Below, piece after piece: positions 35,795 through 44,851 of a DNA stretch of 64,000 nt; the first letter of the stretch is position 1; each line of letters begins with the position of its first letter. Source of the DNA: Mycobacterium sp. 852002-10029_SCH5224772 (GTDB lineage: Bacteria; Actinomycetota; Actinomycetes; Mycobacteriales; Mycobacteriaceae). The position numbers and the translations under genes are program-made. The stretch covers positions 1 through 64,000 of the forward strand of contig NZ_LZHT01000085.1 in the NCBI RefSeq assembly GCF_001667315.1, written 5' to 3'. A model generated the notes under the pieces. It saw only the letters and a program-made list of their open reading frames with translations, did no database searches and had not been told where the DNA came from.

Positions 35795-37159
35795 GTGGCT
35801 CCCAAAGTCTCGTCCGATCTGTTCTCTCAGATCGTCAACTCCGGTCCTGGCTCGTTTCTCGCCAAGCAGCTCGGTGTTCCGCAACCCGAGACGCTGCGCC
35901 GCTACCGCGCCGGCGATCCGCCGCTGGCCGGGTCGTTGCTGATCGGCGGGGAGGGCAGAGTCGTCGAGCCGCTGCGCGCGGCGCTGGCCAAGGATTACGA
36001 CCTGGTCGGCAACAACTTGGGCGGGCGCTGGGCCGACCAGTTCGGCGGGCTGGTGTTCGACGCCACCGGCATCACCACACCCGAAGGACTCAAGGGGTTG
36101 TACGAGTTCTTCACACCGCTGCTGCGCAATCTGGGCCATTCCGCGCGCGTGGCGGTGGTCGGCACCACGCCCGACGGCGCCGCCAGCCCGCACGAGCGGA
36201 TCGCGCAGCGGGCGCTGGAGGGCTTCACCCGCTCGCTGGGCAAGGAGCTGCGCAACGGCACCACGGTGGCGCTGGTGTATCTGTCGCCCGACGCCAAACC
36301 CGCTGCGACGGGCCTGGAATCGACCCTGCGGTTCATCCTGTCGGCCAAGTCCGCGTACGTCGACGGCCAGGTCTTCTACGTCGGCGAGGCGGACTCCACG
36401 CCGCCGGCCGACTGGGAGCGCCCGCTGGATGGCAAGGTCGCGATCGTGACCGGCGCGGCCCGCGGGATCGGCGCGACGATCGCCGAGGTGTTCGCCCGCG
36501 ACGGCGCGCGCGTCGTCGCGATCGACGTCGAGTCGGCCGCCGAGACGCTGGCCGAAACGGCCAGCCGGGTCGGGGGCACCGCACTGTGGCTCGACGTCAC
36601 CGCATCCGACGCCGTCGACAAGATCACCGAGCACCTGCGCGAGCATCACGGCGGCCGCGCCGACGTCCTGGTCAACAACGCCGGCATCACCCGCGACAAG
36701 CTGCTGGCCAATATGGACGACGCGCGCTGGGACGCCGTGTTGGCCGTCAATCTGCTTGCCCCGCTGCGCCTTACCGAGGGGTTGGTCGGCAACGGCAGCA
36801 TCGGCGAGGGCGGCCGGGTGGTCGGCCTGTCGTCGATGGCGGGCATCGCGGGCAACCGCGGCCAGACCAACTACGCCACCACCAAGGCCGGGATGATCGG
36901 CCTGACGCAGGCGCTGGCGCCGGAGCTCTACGACAAGGGCATCACCATCAACGCCGTCGCACCGGGATTCATCGAAACCCAGATGACGGCCGCCATCCCG
37001 CTGGCCACCCGCGAGGTCGGACGCCGGATGAACTCGCTGCTGCAGGGCGGCCAGCCGGTTGATGTCGCCGAAGCCATCGCCTACTTCGCCAGCCCGGCCT
37101 CAAACGCGGTGACGGGCAACGTCATTCGCGTCTGCGGCCAGGCCATGCTGGGCGCATGA
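35795..37159 (+). CDS. fabG4: 3-oxoacyl-CoA/ACP reductase FabG4
   Basis: A 454-residue high-molecular-weight FabG, the same size as Rv0242c. An N-terminal flavodoxin-like region (about 1-200) precedes a classical SDR domain with nucleotide motif [17 protein letters not shown] (about 222) and NNAG. The catalytic triad falls at Ser347, Tyr360 and Lys364, counted from the GTG, as published for FabG4. It reduces long-chain 3-oxoacyl-CoA using NADH. The GTG at 35795 has GGAAGG at 8 nt. htdX follows after 16 bp, giving a reductase-hydratase operon. Confidence 0.95.
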   Translation: MAPKVSSDLFSQIVNSGPGSFLAKQLGVPQPETLRRYRAGDPPLAGSLLIGGEGRVVEPLRAALAKDYDLVGNNLGGRWADQFGGLVFDATGITTPEGLKGLYEFFTPLLRNLGHSARVAVVGTTPDGAASPHERIAQRALEGFTRSLGKELRNGTTVALVYLSPDAKPAATGLESTLRFILSAKSAYVDGQVFYVGEADSTPPADWERPLDGKVAIVTGAARGIGATIAEVFARDGARVVAIDVESAAETLAETASRVGGTALWLDVTASDAVDKITEHLREHHGGRADVLVNNAGITRDKLLANMDDARWDAVLAVNLLAPLRLTEGLVGNGSIGEGGRVVGLSSMAGIAGNRGQTNYATTKAGMIGLTQALAPELYDKGITINAVAPGFIETQMTAAIPLATREVGRRMNSLLQGGQPVDVAEAIAYFASPASNAVTGNVIRVCGQAMLGA

Positions 37160-37175
37160 GCGTCAGGAGAATCTG

Positions 37176-38018
37176 ATGAACCAGCCAAGCGGCCTGAAGA
37201 ACCTGCTGCGCGCGGCCGCCGGGGCGCTGCCGGTGGTGTCCCGCGGCGGCGGGCTGCCCACCCGCACGGTCACCATCGAGGATCTGCCCATCGACCGCAC
37301 GAATGTGGCCGAGTACGCGGCGGTCACCGGTCTGCGTTACGGCAACTGCGTGCCGCTGACGTACCCGTTCGCGCTGACCTTTCCGGCGCTGATGTCCCTG
37401 GTGACCGGGTTCGACTTTCCTTTTGCCGCAATGGGATCGGTGCACACCGAAAACCACATCACGCAGTACCGCCCGATCGCGGTGACCGACACCGTCGGCG
37501 TCCAGGTGCACGCCGAGAACTTGCGTGAACACCGCAAGGGCCTGCTGGTCGACTTGGTGACCGAGGTCAGCGTCGGCAATGACACCGCGTGGCATCAGGT
37601 GACGACGTTCCTGCACCAGCAACGCACCAGCCTGTCGGACGAACCCAAACCACCCCCGCAGAAGCAGCCCAAGCTGGCCCCACCGCCCACCGTGTTGCGG
37701 ATAAACCCGGGCCTGATCCGGCGCTACGCCGTCGTCGGGGGCGATCACAACCCGATCCACACCAACCCGATCGCGGCCAAGCTGTTCGGATTCCCCACCG
37801 TGATCGCACACGGAATGTTCAGCGCCGCGGCCGTATTGGCCAACGTCGAAGCCGCGATTCCCGACGCGGTGCGGTATTCGGTGCGCTTCGGCAAGCCGAT
37901 CGTGCTGCCCGCGACCGCCGGCCTCTACATCGACGAACACGACGGCGGCTGGGACCTTTCGCTGCGCAACGTCGCCAAGGGATACCCACACCTGACCGGC
38001 ACCGTCCGGCCGCTTTAG
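37176..38018 (+). CDS. htdX: (R)-3-hydroxyacyl-thioester dehydratase HtdX
   Basis: A 280-residue double-hot-dog MaoC-type hydratase. The hydratase-2 motif is clear in the C-terminal half: VGGDHNPIHTNPIAAKLFGF followed by PTVIAHGMF, supplying the catalytic Asp and His. The N-terminal half (TYPFALTFPALMSLVTGFDF) is a degenerate hot dog lacking that motif. It dehydrates or hydrates 3-hydroxyacyl-CoA/ACP alongside FabG4, 16 bp upstream. The ATG at 37176 has CAGGAG upstream. Matches Rv0241c. Confidence 0.93.
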   Translation: MNQPSGLKNLLRAAAGALPVVSRGGGLPTRTVTIEDLPIDRTNVAEYAAVTGLRYGNCVPLTYPFALTFPALMSLVTGFDFPFAAMGSVHTENHITQYRPIAVTDTVGVQVHAENLREHRKGLLVDLVTEVSVGNDTAWHQVTTFLHQQRTSLSDEPKPPPQKQPKLAPPPTVLRINPGLIRRYAVVGGDHNPIHTNPIAAKLFGFPTVIAHGMFSAAAVLANVEAAIPDAVRYSVRFGKPIVLPATAGLYIDEHDGGWDLSLRNVAKGYPHLTGTVRPL

Positions 38019-38081
38019 TGCTGACGGTTGCCGCGGCCCGTGCGGGGGGCGGGCATCCGGGGCACCTCAACGAAGCGAGGT

Positions 38082-38726
38082 CTAATCGCCGGCGGCGTCC
38101 GAGTCGCCCGGCTGGGATCGGGCCGCTTCCCGCTCCTCCGGGGAGCCCTTGAGGCCGTACCAGAACAGGTCGATCATCAGTTCGGCCGCCTCGTCGACGT
38201 CGATGTCGCCGGTGGACAGCCGGTTGGCCACCGCCTCGCCCGCGCCCACCAGGGCTACGGCCATCATCTCGTGCTCGCGGTCGGGCCGCGGGGTGCGGCT
38301 ACCGGCCCGCACCAGCCCGGCCACCAGGTCGATGATCTGCTCGCGCCCCTCGCGCACCATGTGGGCGAACGCCTGCGAGCTGGTGGCCTGGGTGTACATC
38401 ACGATCCAGGACGCCCGGTTGGCGTCGATGTAGCGCATGAACGACACGATGGTGTTGCGCAGCATGTCATTCGGGCTCTGCCCGAAGTCCATGTCGGCGC
38501 GCACCACGTCGATGAACCGGCTCATCTCCCGGTTCAGGCAGGCACCGAAGAGGTCCTCCTTGGAGCCGTAATACAGGTACAGCATGGGCTTGGAGATCTG
38601 CGCCTGGGCGGCGATGGCGTCCATCGAGGTCTCGTGGTAGCCGTTGACCGAAAACATCTGCACGGCGGCGTCGAGCATCTGCTGTTCGCGCACGGCACGC
38701 GGTAGCCGCTTGGTACCACCAGCCAT
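38082..38726 (-). CDS. TetR-family regulator (Rv0238-like)
   Basis: A 214-residue TetR protein. The HTH (about 15-62) reads REQQMLDAAVQMFSVNGYHE, SMDAIAAQAQISKPMLYLYYGSKED. The C-terminal ligand domain carries SWIVMYTQATSSQAFAHMVREG. I use the ATG at 38726 (MAGGTKRLPR) with GAGAGG at about 7 nt rather than an ATG at 38759, which would place the operator at the edge of the coding region. A palindrome at 38751 lies in its promoter and a near copy lies between fadA2 and fabG4, so it probably represses itself and the fatty-acid genes, with acyl-CoA a likely inducer. Confidence 0.85.
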   Translation of the reverse strand: MAGGTKRLPRAVREQQMLDAAVQMFSVNGYHETSMDAIAAQAQISKPMLYLYYGSKEDLFGACLNREMSRFIDVVRADMDFGQSPNDMLRNTIVSFMRYIDANRASWIVMYTQATSSQAFAHMVREGREQIIDLVAGLVRAGSRTPRPDREHEMMAVALVGAGEAVANRLSTGDIDVDEAAELMIDLFWYGLKGSPEEREAARSQPGDSDAAGD

Positions 38727-38750
38727 CGCTCGCCTCTCTAGCCCGTCTAT

Positions 38751-38766
38751 CTGACTCAAGAGTAAG
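38751..38766. promoter_or_regulatory. Putative autoregulatory operator of the Rv0238-like TetR
   Basis: CTGACTCAAGAGTAAG (reverse complement CTTACTCTTGAGTCAG) lies 25-40 bp upstream of the tetR start. Arms CTGACT/AGTAAG differ at one position from perfect symmetry. It is the partner of the site at 35713. Confidence 0.65.
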
Positions 38767-38811
38767 CAATGCGGCCGGGCCGATCACCGCCTGTGCCCAC
38801 GGCGCCGACAG

Positions 38812-39966
38812 CTAGTGCCCGCAGGTCGGGCTGGGGCCCTTCATCGTCGCCACCCGCACCAGCGCCTCGTCCACCCGTTGTGCCGGCAATTCGCCTGAGG
38901 CCACGGCCTTTTGGAGTCGGTCCAGGACGGCCGGCACCTCGTCGGTGGTGACCCACAGCGCGACGTCGACGCCGGCCTGCAGGGTGCGCAGCACCGCCTC
39001 CGATACCCCGTACCGGTCGGAGATGGCGGCCATGCTGGACAGGTCGTCGCTGAACACCGGGCCGGTGAACGGCGACCCCTTGTAGCCGACGCCGTTGCGC
39101 AGCAACTGCACCGCCTCGGGGCTCAGGCTGGCCGGGGCGCCGCCGCTGAGCCCCGGGACCTGCAGGTGGCCCACCATCACCGCGACCGGCGACGCGGCCA
39201 CCAGGGACCGGTAGGGCACCAGGTCGCTGGTTTGCAGGTCGCTCAGCGGCGGCGTGACCACACCGCCGGTATGCGAATCACCCGAGCCGTGCCCATGGCC
39301 GGGGAAATGCTTGAGTACCGGCAGCAGCCCGGCCTCGCGAAGGCCCTGCGCGTAGGCCCCGGCATAGTCGGTCACCGTCTGTGGGTCCGCGCCGAACGAA
39401 CGGTTCCCGATCACGGCGTCGTCGTCCTCGTCGCTGACGTCGACCACGGGAGCGAAGTCGACGGTGATGCCCAGGTCGTGCATCTTGCGGCCGCGGTCGG
39501 CCGCCACGTCGTGGACCTGCTGGACGGTTTGCGTCTGCGCCAACTCCCGGGCCGACGGCGACGTCCCGATCAGGGTCTTCAACCGCGACACCCGGCCACC
39601 CTCTTCGTCGACGCTCACCGCCAGCGGCAGCGGCCCCGCCTTGGCGCTGATGTCGGCCAACGGTCCCTTGAAGATCGCCAAGTCCGTCCAGCTGCCGATG
39701 AAGATGCCCCCGACGTGGTAGCCGTTGACGACGGCCCGGGCGTCGTCGGCGTTCTTCACGCCCACCATCAGCAGCTGGGCCAGCTTGTCGCGGATGCCCA
39801 GCGTGGCCGGCACCTCCGTAGGGTCGGCGCAGACCGGCGGCGCCGGCGCGGCCGCCGGCTTTCTCGACGTCGACGAGTGAGCGGGTGGGTGCGCGGGGTG
39901 GTGGGCGCAGCCGGCCACCAGCGCCGACGCGGCCGCGAGCACGGCGAAGGTGCGCGAAAATGCCAT
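38812..39966 (-). CDS. lpqI: Lipoprotein beta-N-acetylglucosaminidase LpqI (NagZ family)
   Basis: A 384-residue GH3 enzyme. The signal peptide MAFSRTFAVLAAASALVAGC ends in a lipobox with lipidated Cys20. The catalytic domain holds VSVDEEGGRVSRL (substrate site), the GH3 general-acid motif KHFPGHGHGSGDSH and the nucleophile Asp in PVFSDDLSSMAA. It removes GlcNAc from muropeptides during cell-wall recycling, on the outer face of the plasma membrane. The length matches Rv0237. It is adjacent to envelope genes and convergent with nothing; the tetR gene lies 45 bp downstream of it in the leftward direction's start side. Confidence 0.93.
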   Translation of the reverse strand: MAFSRTFAVLAAASALVAGCAHHPAHPPAHSSTSRKPAAAPAPPVCADPTEVPATLGIRDKLAQLLMVGVKNADDARAVVNGYHVGGIFIGSWTDLAIFKGPLADISAKAGPLPLAVSVDEEGGRVSRLKTLIGTSPSARELAQTQTVQQVHDVAADRGRKMHDLGITVDFAPVVDVSDEDDDAVIGNRSFGADPQTVTDYAGAYAQGLREAGLLPVLKHFPGHGHGSGDSHTGGVVTPPLSDLQTSDLVPYRSLVAASPVAVMVGHLQVPGLSGGAPASLSPEAVQLLRNGVGYKGSPFTGPVFSDDLSSMAAISDRYGVSEAVLRTLQAGVDVALWVTTDEVPAVLDRLQKAVASGELPAQRVDEALVRVATMKGPSPTCGH

Positions 39967-40049
39967 CCGGCCATGTTTTCACGGGGTGCGTTTCATCCCC
40001 GGCCCCAGGGGGCATCAGCGGTAGGTTGCCGATCAGGGGGGAGCGAGCG

Positions 40050-40244
40050 ATGACCGGTTTCACGGTGGCGGCCGCGGCCAGCATCGCGGTGGGCTTGTCC
40101 ATCGGGGTCGCGACGACCGTCGGCGTCACGCTGGCCGTGGCCGACGACACCGTCGTCCCGGTGCAGGCCCCGCCCCGTCCGGCCCTGTCCTATCAGGTGC
40201 AATACGGCGACCGCTGTATCCACGGACACTGTCTGCACTGGTGA
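40050..40244 (+). CDS. DUF2613-like small membrane/exported protein
   Basis: A 64-residue protein: MTGFTVAAAASIAVGLSIGV begins a single hydrophobic segment through about residue 32, followed by VADDTVVPVQAPPRPALSYQ and a Cys-containing tail YGDRCIHGHCLHW. GGGGGGAG precedes the ATG. The plan of one helix, a Pro-rich linker and a short Y-G-(D/N)-R tail is the same as the next gene, so the two look like diverged paralogues. The two Cys four residues apart (CIHGHC) could form a disulfide outside the membrane or bind metal. Confidence 0.7.
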   Translation: MTGFTVAAAASIAVGLSIGVATTVGVTLAVADDTVVPVQAPPRPALSYQVQYGDRCIHGHCLHW

Positions 40245-40335
40245 CGAGCGGCCGGGTTGGCCGACCGCTCTTCTGCTAGGTTGGCGCTAGGTTGAAGTCA
40301 CGACCGCAAACCCCGCGAAGACTCAGGAGCCGTCG

Positions 40336-40509
40336 ATGAACCGGATCGTTGCGCCCGCCGCAGCGAGCGTTGTGGTTGGCCTGTTGCTCGGCGCGGCCGC
40401 AATTTTCGGGATCACCTTGATGGTCCAGCAAGACACGAAACCGCCACTTCCCGGGGGCGATCCGCAGTCATCAGTGCTCAACCGGGTCGAGTACGGCAAC
40501 CGTAGCTAG
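40336..40509 (+). CDS. DUF2613 small membrane protein (Rv0236A-like)
   Basis: A 57-residue peptide beginning MNRIVAPAAASVVVGLLLGA, with one N-terminal helix (about 5-30), a linker QQDTKPPLPGGDP and a conserved end SSVLNRVEYGNRS. Length and ending match Rv0236A as I remember it. The ATG has CAGGAG about 7 nt upstream. It lies directly before aftD in the same direction, in a conserved position, suggesting a link to arabinan assembly or membrane-protein folding, though no function is known. Confidence 0.8.
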   Translation: MNRIVAPAAASVVVGLLLGAAAIFGITLMVQQDTKPPLPGGDPQSSVLNRVEYGNRS

Positions 40510-40576
40510 CCGGTCGAGGTCGGGGACCGCATCGTCGGTCTCGTGCTCGACGGCCGGACCGCTGTCGCGCCGTTGG

Positions 40577-43500
40577 TTGTGGTTGGTCGGCGCGATCGCG
40601 CTGGCGTTGACGTTCGCGCAGTCCCCGGGGCGGATCTCCCCCGACACCAAACTGGACCTGACCGCCAACCCGCTGCGCTTCCTGGCGCGCGCGACCAATC
40701 TCTGGAACAGCGAGCTGCCGTTCGGGCAGGCGCAGAACCAGGCCTACGGGTACCTGTTCCCGCACGGCGCCTTTTTCCTGATCGGCCACGCGCTGGGGGT
40801 GCCGGGCTGGATCACCCAGCGGCTGTGGTGGGCGCTGCTGCTCACCGTCGGCTTCTGGGGACTGTTGCGGGTCGCTGAGGCACTGCGGATCGGCAGCCCG
40901 GCCTCCCGGGTGATCGCCGCGGCCGCGTTCGCGCTGTCGCCGCGGGTGCTGACCACCCTCGGATCGATCTCGTCGGAAACCCTGCCGATGATGTTGGCGC
41001 CGTGGGTATTGCTGCCCACGATCCTCGCGTTACGGGCAACCGGCGACCGGTCGGTACGCGCGCTGGCCGCGCGGGCGGGCCTGGCGGTCGCCCTGATGGG
41101 TGCGGTCAACGCCATCGCGACCCTGGCCGGCTGCCTGCCCGCGGTGATCTGGTGGGCATGCCATCGCCCGAACCGGCTGTGGTGGCGTTACACCGGGTGG
41201 TGGCTGGTGGCGCTGCTGCTGGCCACGCTGTGGTGGGTGGTGGCGCTGGTGATGCTGCGCGCCATCAGCCCACCCTTCCTGGATTTCATCGAATCCTCCG
41301 GCGTGACGACGCAATGGTCGTCGCTGACCGAGATGTTGCGCGGCACCGACAGCTGGACCCCGTACGTGGCGCCGAACGCCACCGCGGGCGCTCCGCTGGT
41401 GACGGGCTCGGCGGCCATCCTGGGCACCTGCCTGGTCGCGGCGGCCGGGCTGGCGGGACTGGCTTCCGCCGCCATGCCGGCGCGCGGCCGCCTGGTGACC
41501 ATGCTGTTGGTCGGGGCGGTGCTGATGGCCGCCGGTTACAGCGGCGGGCTGGGCTCGCCGGTGGCGCACGCGGTGCAGGCCTTCCTGGACGCCGGCGGCG
41601 CCCCGTTGCGCAACGTGCACAAGCTGGGGTCGGTGATCGCCATTCCGGTGGCGCTGGGCATCGCCCAGCTGCTGGGCCGGATACCGCTGCCGGGCAGCGC
41701 CCCGACGACGGTGTGGCTGCGCGCGTTCGCCCACCCGGAACGGGACAAACGGGTCGCGGCCGCGATGGTGGTCCTGGCGGCGCTGATGGTCAGCACGTCA
41801 CTGGCGTGGACCGGCCGGCTGACTCCGCCGGGGACGTTCACCGCGATCCCGCCGTATTGGCATGACGCGGCCGACTGGCTCACCGAGCACAACACCGGCA
41901 CACCCACCCCGGGGCGGGCGCTCGTCGTCCCGGGGGCGCCGTTCGCCACTCAGGTGTGGGGCACCAGCCACGACGAGCCGCTGCAGGTGCTGGGCAGCAG
42001 CCCGTGGGGGGTGCGGGATTCGATCCCGCTGACCCCGCCGCAAACCATCCGGGCGCTGGATTCGGTGCAGCGCCTGTTCGCCGCTGGCCGGCCCTCGGCC
42101 GGCCTGGCTGATACCCTTGCACGCCAAGGTATTTCGTACCTGGTGGTGCGCAACGACCTGGATCCCGACACGTCGCGTTCGGCGCGCCCGATCCTGGTGC
42201 ACCGCGCCGTGGACGGATCGCCGGGACTGCGCAAGGTCGCACAGTTCGGCGCCCCGGTGGGGCCGGGCACGCTGGCGGGCTTCGTCGCCGACAGTGGATT
42301 GCGGCCGCGCTACCCGGCGGTCGAGATCTACCGGGTCGGTGGTGATGGCGACCCCGCCACGCCCTACTTCGTCGACGCCGACGGGTTGGCCCGGGTCGAC
42401 GGCGGGCCCGAAGCGCTGCTGCGCCTCGACGAACGGCGGCGGCAGCTGGGCCAGCCGCCGCTGGGCCCGGCGCTGATGACCGCCGATGCCCGCGGCGCCG
42501 GACTGCCGCCCGGCGCCGGCGTGACCGTCACCGACACCCCGGTAGCCCGGGAGACGGATTACGGCCGCGTGGACCAACATTCGTCGGCCGTCCGGGCCCC
42601 CGGCGACGCGCGGCACACCTACAACCGGGTGCCCGACTATCCCATCCCCGGCGCCGACCCGGTCACCGGCGCCTGGACCGCCGGTCGGATCACGGTATCG
42701 AGTTCGTCGTCGGATTCCACCGCGATGCCCGACGTCGCACCGGCGACCTCCCCGGCCGCCGCGATCGACGGGGACTCGGCGACCTCCTGGGTGTCGAACT
42801 CACTGCAGGCCGCCGTCGGTCAATGGATGCGGATCGATTTCGACCACCCGGTGACCAACGCGGCAATCACGTTGACGCCCAGCGCCACAGCCGTCGGCGC
42901 CCAAGTGCGCCGCATCCTGATCGAAACCGCCACCGGCAGCACCACGTTGCGGTTCGACGAGCCGGGCAAGCCACTCGCCGCGGCGCTCCCCTACGGCGAG
43001 ACCCCGTGGGTGCGGATCACCGCCGCGGGCACCGACGACGGATCCGCCGGGGTGCAATTCGGCATCACCGACCTGACGATCACCCAGTACGACGCGTCCG
43101 GATTCGCCCACCAGGTCGACCTGCGGCACACCGTGCGGGTGCCCGGGCCGCCGCCGGGCACGGCGATCACGGGGTGGGACCTGGGGCCGGAGCTGCTCGG
43201 CAGGCCGGGCTGCGCCCCGGCGCCCGCCAGCGTGCGCTGCGCGCCCTCGATGGCGCTGACCCCAGAGGAACCGGTCAACCTCAGCCGGACGCTGACCGTG
43301 CCGGCGCCGATGTCGGTGACCCCGACGGTATGGGTGCGGCCCCGACAGGGACCCAAACTGGCCGCCCTGATCGCCGAACCCAATACCACCGTTGCACACG
43401 GTGATTCGGACACGGTGGATGTGCTCGGCTCGGCCTACGCCGCCACCGACGGCGACCCGGCCACCGCCTGGACGGCCCCGCAACGGGTGGTGCAGCACAA

Positions 43501-44764
43501 GACGCCGCCGACCCTGACGCTCACGCTGCCGCGACCCACCGAGGTCGCCGGGGTGCGCCTGCTTCCCAGCCGGGCGCCGCTGCCCGTGCGCCCGACGGCC
43601 GTTGCCGTCAACCTGGGCGACGGCCCCCAAGTCACGACGATCACACCCGACCGCGACGGGCCCGCCCGCGCGCACACGGCGGCACTGAAGCCCCGCGTGA
43701 CCGATACCGTGACCATCAGCCTGCTGGACTGGGACGACGTCATCGACCGCAACGCGTTGGGCTTCGACCAGCTCAAGCCGCCCGGGCTGGCCGAGGCGAC
43801 CGCGCTCGGTGCCGACGGCAACCCGATCGCCCCGGCCGACGCTGCCCGCAACCGCGGCCGCAAGGTCACCGTCGGGTGCGATCGCGGCCCCGTCATCGCG
43901 GTCGCGGGCCGGTTCGTGCACACCGCAATCCACACCACCGTCGGGGAGATACTGGATGATTCGCCGCTCGCGGCGGTGCCGTGCGACCGCGACCCGATCG
44001 CGCTGCCCGCGGGCCAACAGGAGCTGTTGATCAGCCCGGGCGCCCAGTTCGTCGTCGACGGAGCCGAACTGTCCACCCCCGTCCCAGTCAAAAGCGCACG
44101 GGCCGAACGTGTTTCGTCTTGGCGGGCGTGGGGCCCGGACCGGCGTGAAGTCCAGGCTCCCCCGTCGGGCACCTCCCGGATCCTGGTCATTCCGGAAAGC
44201 ATCAACCCCGGCTGGGTGGCACACACCAGCGCCGGGGCCCGGCTGACGCCGATCGCCGTCAACGGCTGGCAGCAGGGCTGGATGGTCCCCGCGGGCGACC
44301 CCGGCACCATCACGCTGACGTTCGCCTCCAACTCGCTCTACCGCGCCGGTCTGGCCGTCGGACTGGCGTTGCTGCCGCTGTTGGCGCTGCTCGCGTTCTG
44401 GCGCACCAGAAGGCGTTCCGAGGAAACCCCCGCGCAGCCGTGGCAGCCCGGGGCGTGGGCGGCGGTCCCGGCGGTGGCGGCGGGGGCGGTGATCGCCGGT
44501 GTGGGCGGTGTCGCGGTGCTGGGCGCCGCCCTGGGCCTGCGGTACGCGCTGCGGCCACCGCGCTGGGAGCGTCTCGCGCTCGCGGGCGGCGCCGGCGGGC
44601 TGATCCTCGCCGGGGCGGCACTGTCGCGGCAGCCCTGGCGCTCGGTCGACGGTTACGCCGGCCATTCGGCGAATGTCCAACTGCTGGCGTTAATTTCGCT
44701 TGCGCTGCTCACCGCCTCGGTCGTTGCGCTGCCCAGCCGGGGGCGCGGGTCCGGCGACGAATAG
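40577..44764 (+). CDS. aftD: Arabinofuranosyltransferase AftD
   Basis: A 1395-residue GT-C membrane enzyme that branches arabinan of arabinogalactan and lipoarabinomannan from decaprenyl-phospho-arabinose. The N-terminal part (about 1-420) has around 11 helices, with the first periplasmic loop ISPDTKLDLTANPLRFLARA carrying the GT-C acidic residues. A large periplasmic region follows, with discoidin/CBM-like segments (IDGDSATSWVSNSLQAAVGQ about 725; TDGDPATAWTAPQRVVQHK about 955), and four more helices end the protein. The reading frame is open from 40421 but holds no ATG, GTG or TTG before 40577, so this TTG is the first standard start; the homologous SRRW just upstream suggests a CTG at 40562 is possible. 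Confidence 0.93.
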   Translation: MWLVGAIALALTFAQSPGRISPDTKLDLTANPLRFLARATNLWNSELPFGQAQNQAYGYLFPHGAFFLIGHALGVPGWITQRLWWALLLTVGFWGLLRVAEALRIGSPASRVIAAAAFALSPRVLTTLGSISSETLPMMLAPWVLLPTILALRATGDRSVRALAARAGLAVALMGAVNAIATLAGCLPAVIWWACHRPNRLWWRYTGWWLVALLLATLWWVVALVMLRAISPPFLDFIESSGVTTQWSSLTEMLRGTDSWTPYVAPNATAGAPLVTGSAAILGTCLVAAAGLAGLASAAMPARGRLVTMLLVGAVLMAAGYSGGLGSPVAHAVQAFLDAGGAPLRNVHKLGSVIAIPVALGIAQLLGRIPLPGSAPTTVWLRAFAHPERDKRVAAAMVVLAALMVSTSLAWTGRLTPPGTFTAIPPYWHDAADWLTEHNTGTPTPGRALVVPGAPFATQVWGTSHDEPLQVLGSSPWGVRDSIPLTPPQTIRALDSVQRLFAAGRPSAGLADTLARQGISYLVVRNDLDPDTSRSARPILVHRAVDGSPGLRKVAQFGAPVGPGTLAGFVADSGLRPRYPAVEIYRVGGDGDPATPYFVDADGLARVDGGPEALLRLDERRRQLGQPPLGPALMTADARGAGLPPGAGVTVTDTPVARETDYGRVDQHSSAVRAPGDARHTYNRVPDYPIPGADPVTGAWTAGRITVSSSSSDSTAMPDVAPATSPAAAIDGDSATSWVSNSLQAAVGQWMRIDFDHPVTNAAITLTPSATAVGAQVRRILIETATGSTTLRFDEPGKPLAAALPYGETPWVRITAAGTDDGSAGVQFGITDLTITQYDASGFAHQVDLRHTVRVPGPPPGTAITGWDLGPELLGRPGCAPAPASVRCAPSMALTPEEPVNLSRTLTVPAPMSVTPTVWVRPRQGPKLAALIAEPNTTVAHGDSDTVDVLGSAYAATDGDPATAWTAPQRVVQHKTPPTLTLTLPRPTEVAGVRLLPSRAPLPVRPTAVAVNLGDGPQVTTITPDRDGPARAHTAALKPRVTDTVTISLLDWDDVIDRNALGFDQLKPPGLAEATALGADGNPIAPADAARNRGRKVTVGCDRGPVIAVAGRFVHTAIHTTVGEILDDSPLAAVPCDRDPIALPAGQQELLISPGAQFVVDGAELSTPVPVKSARAERVSSWRAWGPDRREVQAPPSGTSRILVIPESINPGWVAHTSAGARLTPIAVNGWQQGWMVPAGDPGTITLTFASNSLYRAGLAVGLALLPLLALLAFWRTRRRSEETPAQPWQPGAWAAVPAVAAGAVIAGVGGVAVLGAALGLRYALRPPRWERLALAGGAGGLILAGAALSRQPWRSVDGYAGHSANVQLLALISLALLTASVVALPSRGRGSGDE

Positions 44765-44851
44765 TTCGCCGCGGTATTGGCTACCCGTTTACCGGCTGAT
44801 TGACTGGATATGCGGGTTGGCGTAACCGCCAGCGACCGAGGAGTGAGCGCC

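Noticed and set aside
40246..40335. Small RNA or riboswitch between the two DUF2613 genes
   Set aside because: Only 90 bp with an ordinary ribosome site; I could not build a convincing structured element by eye.
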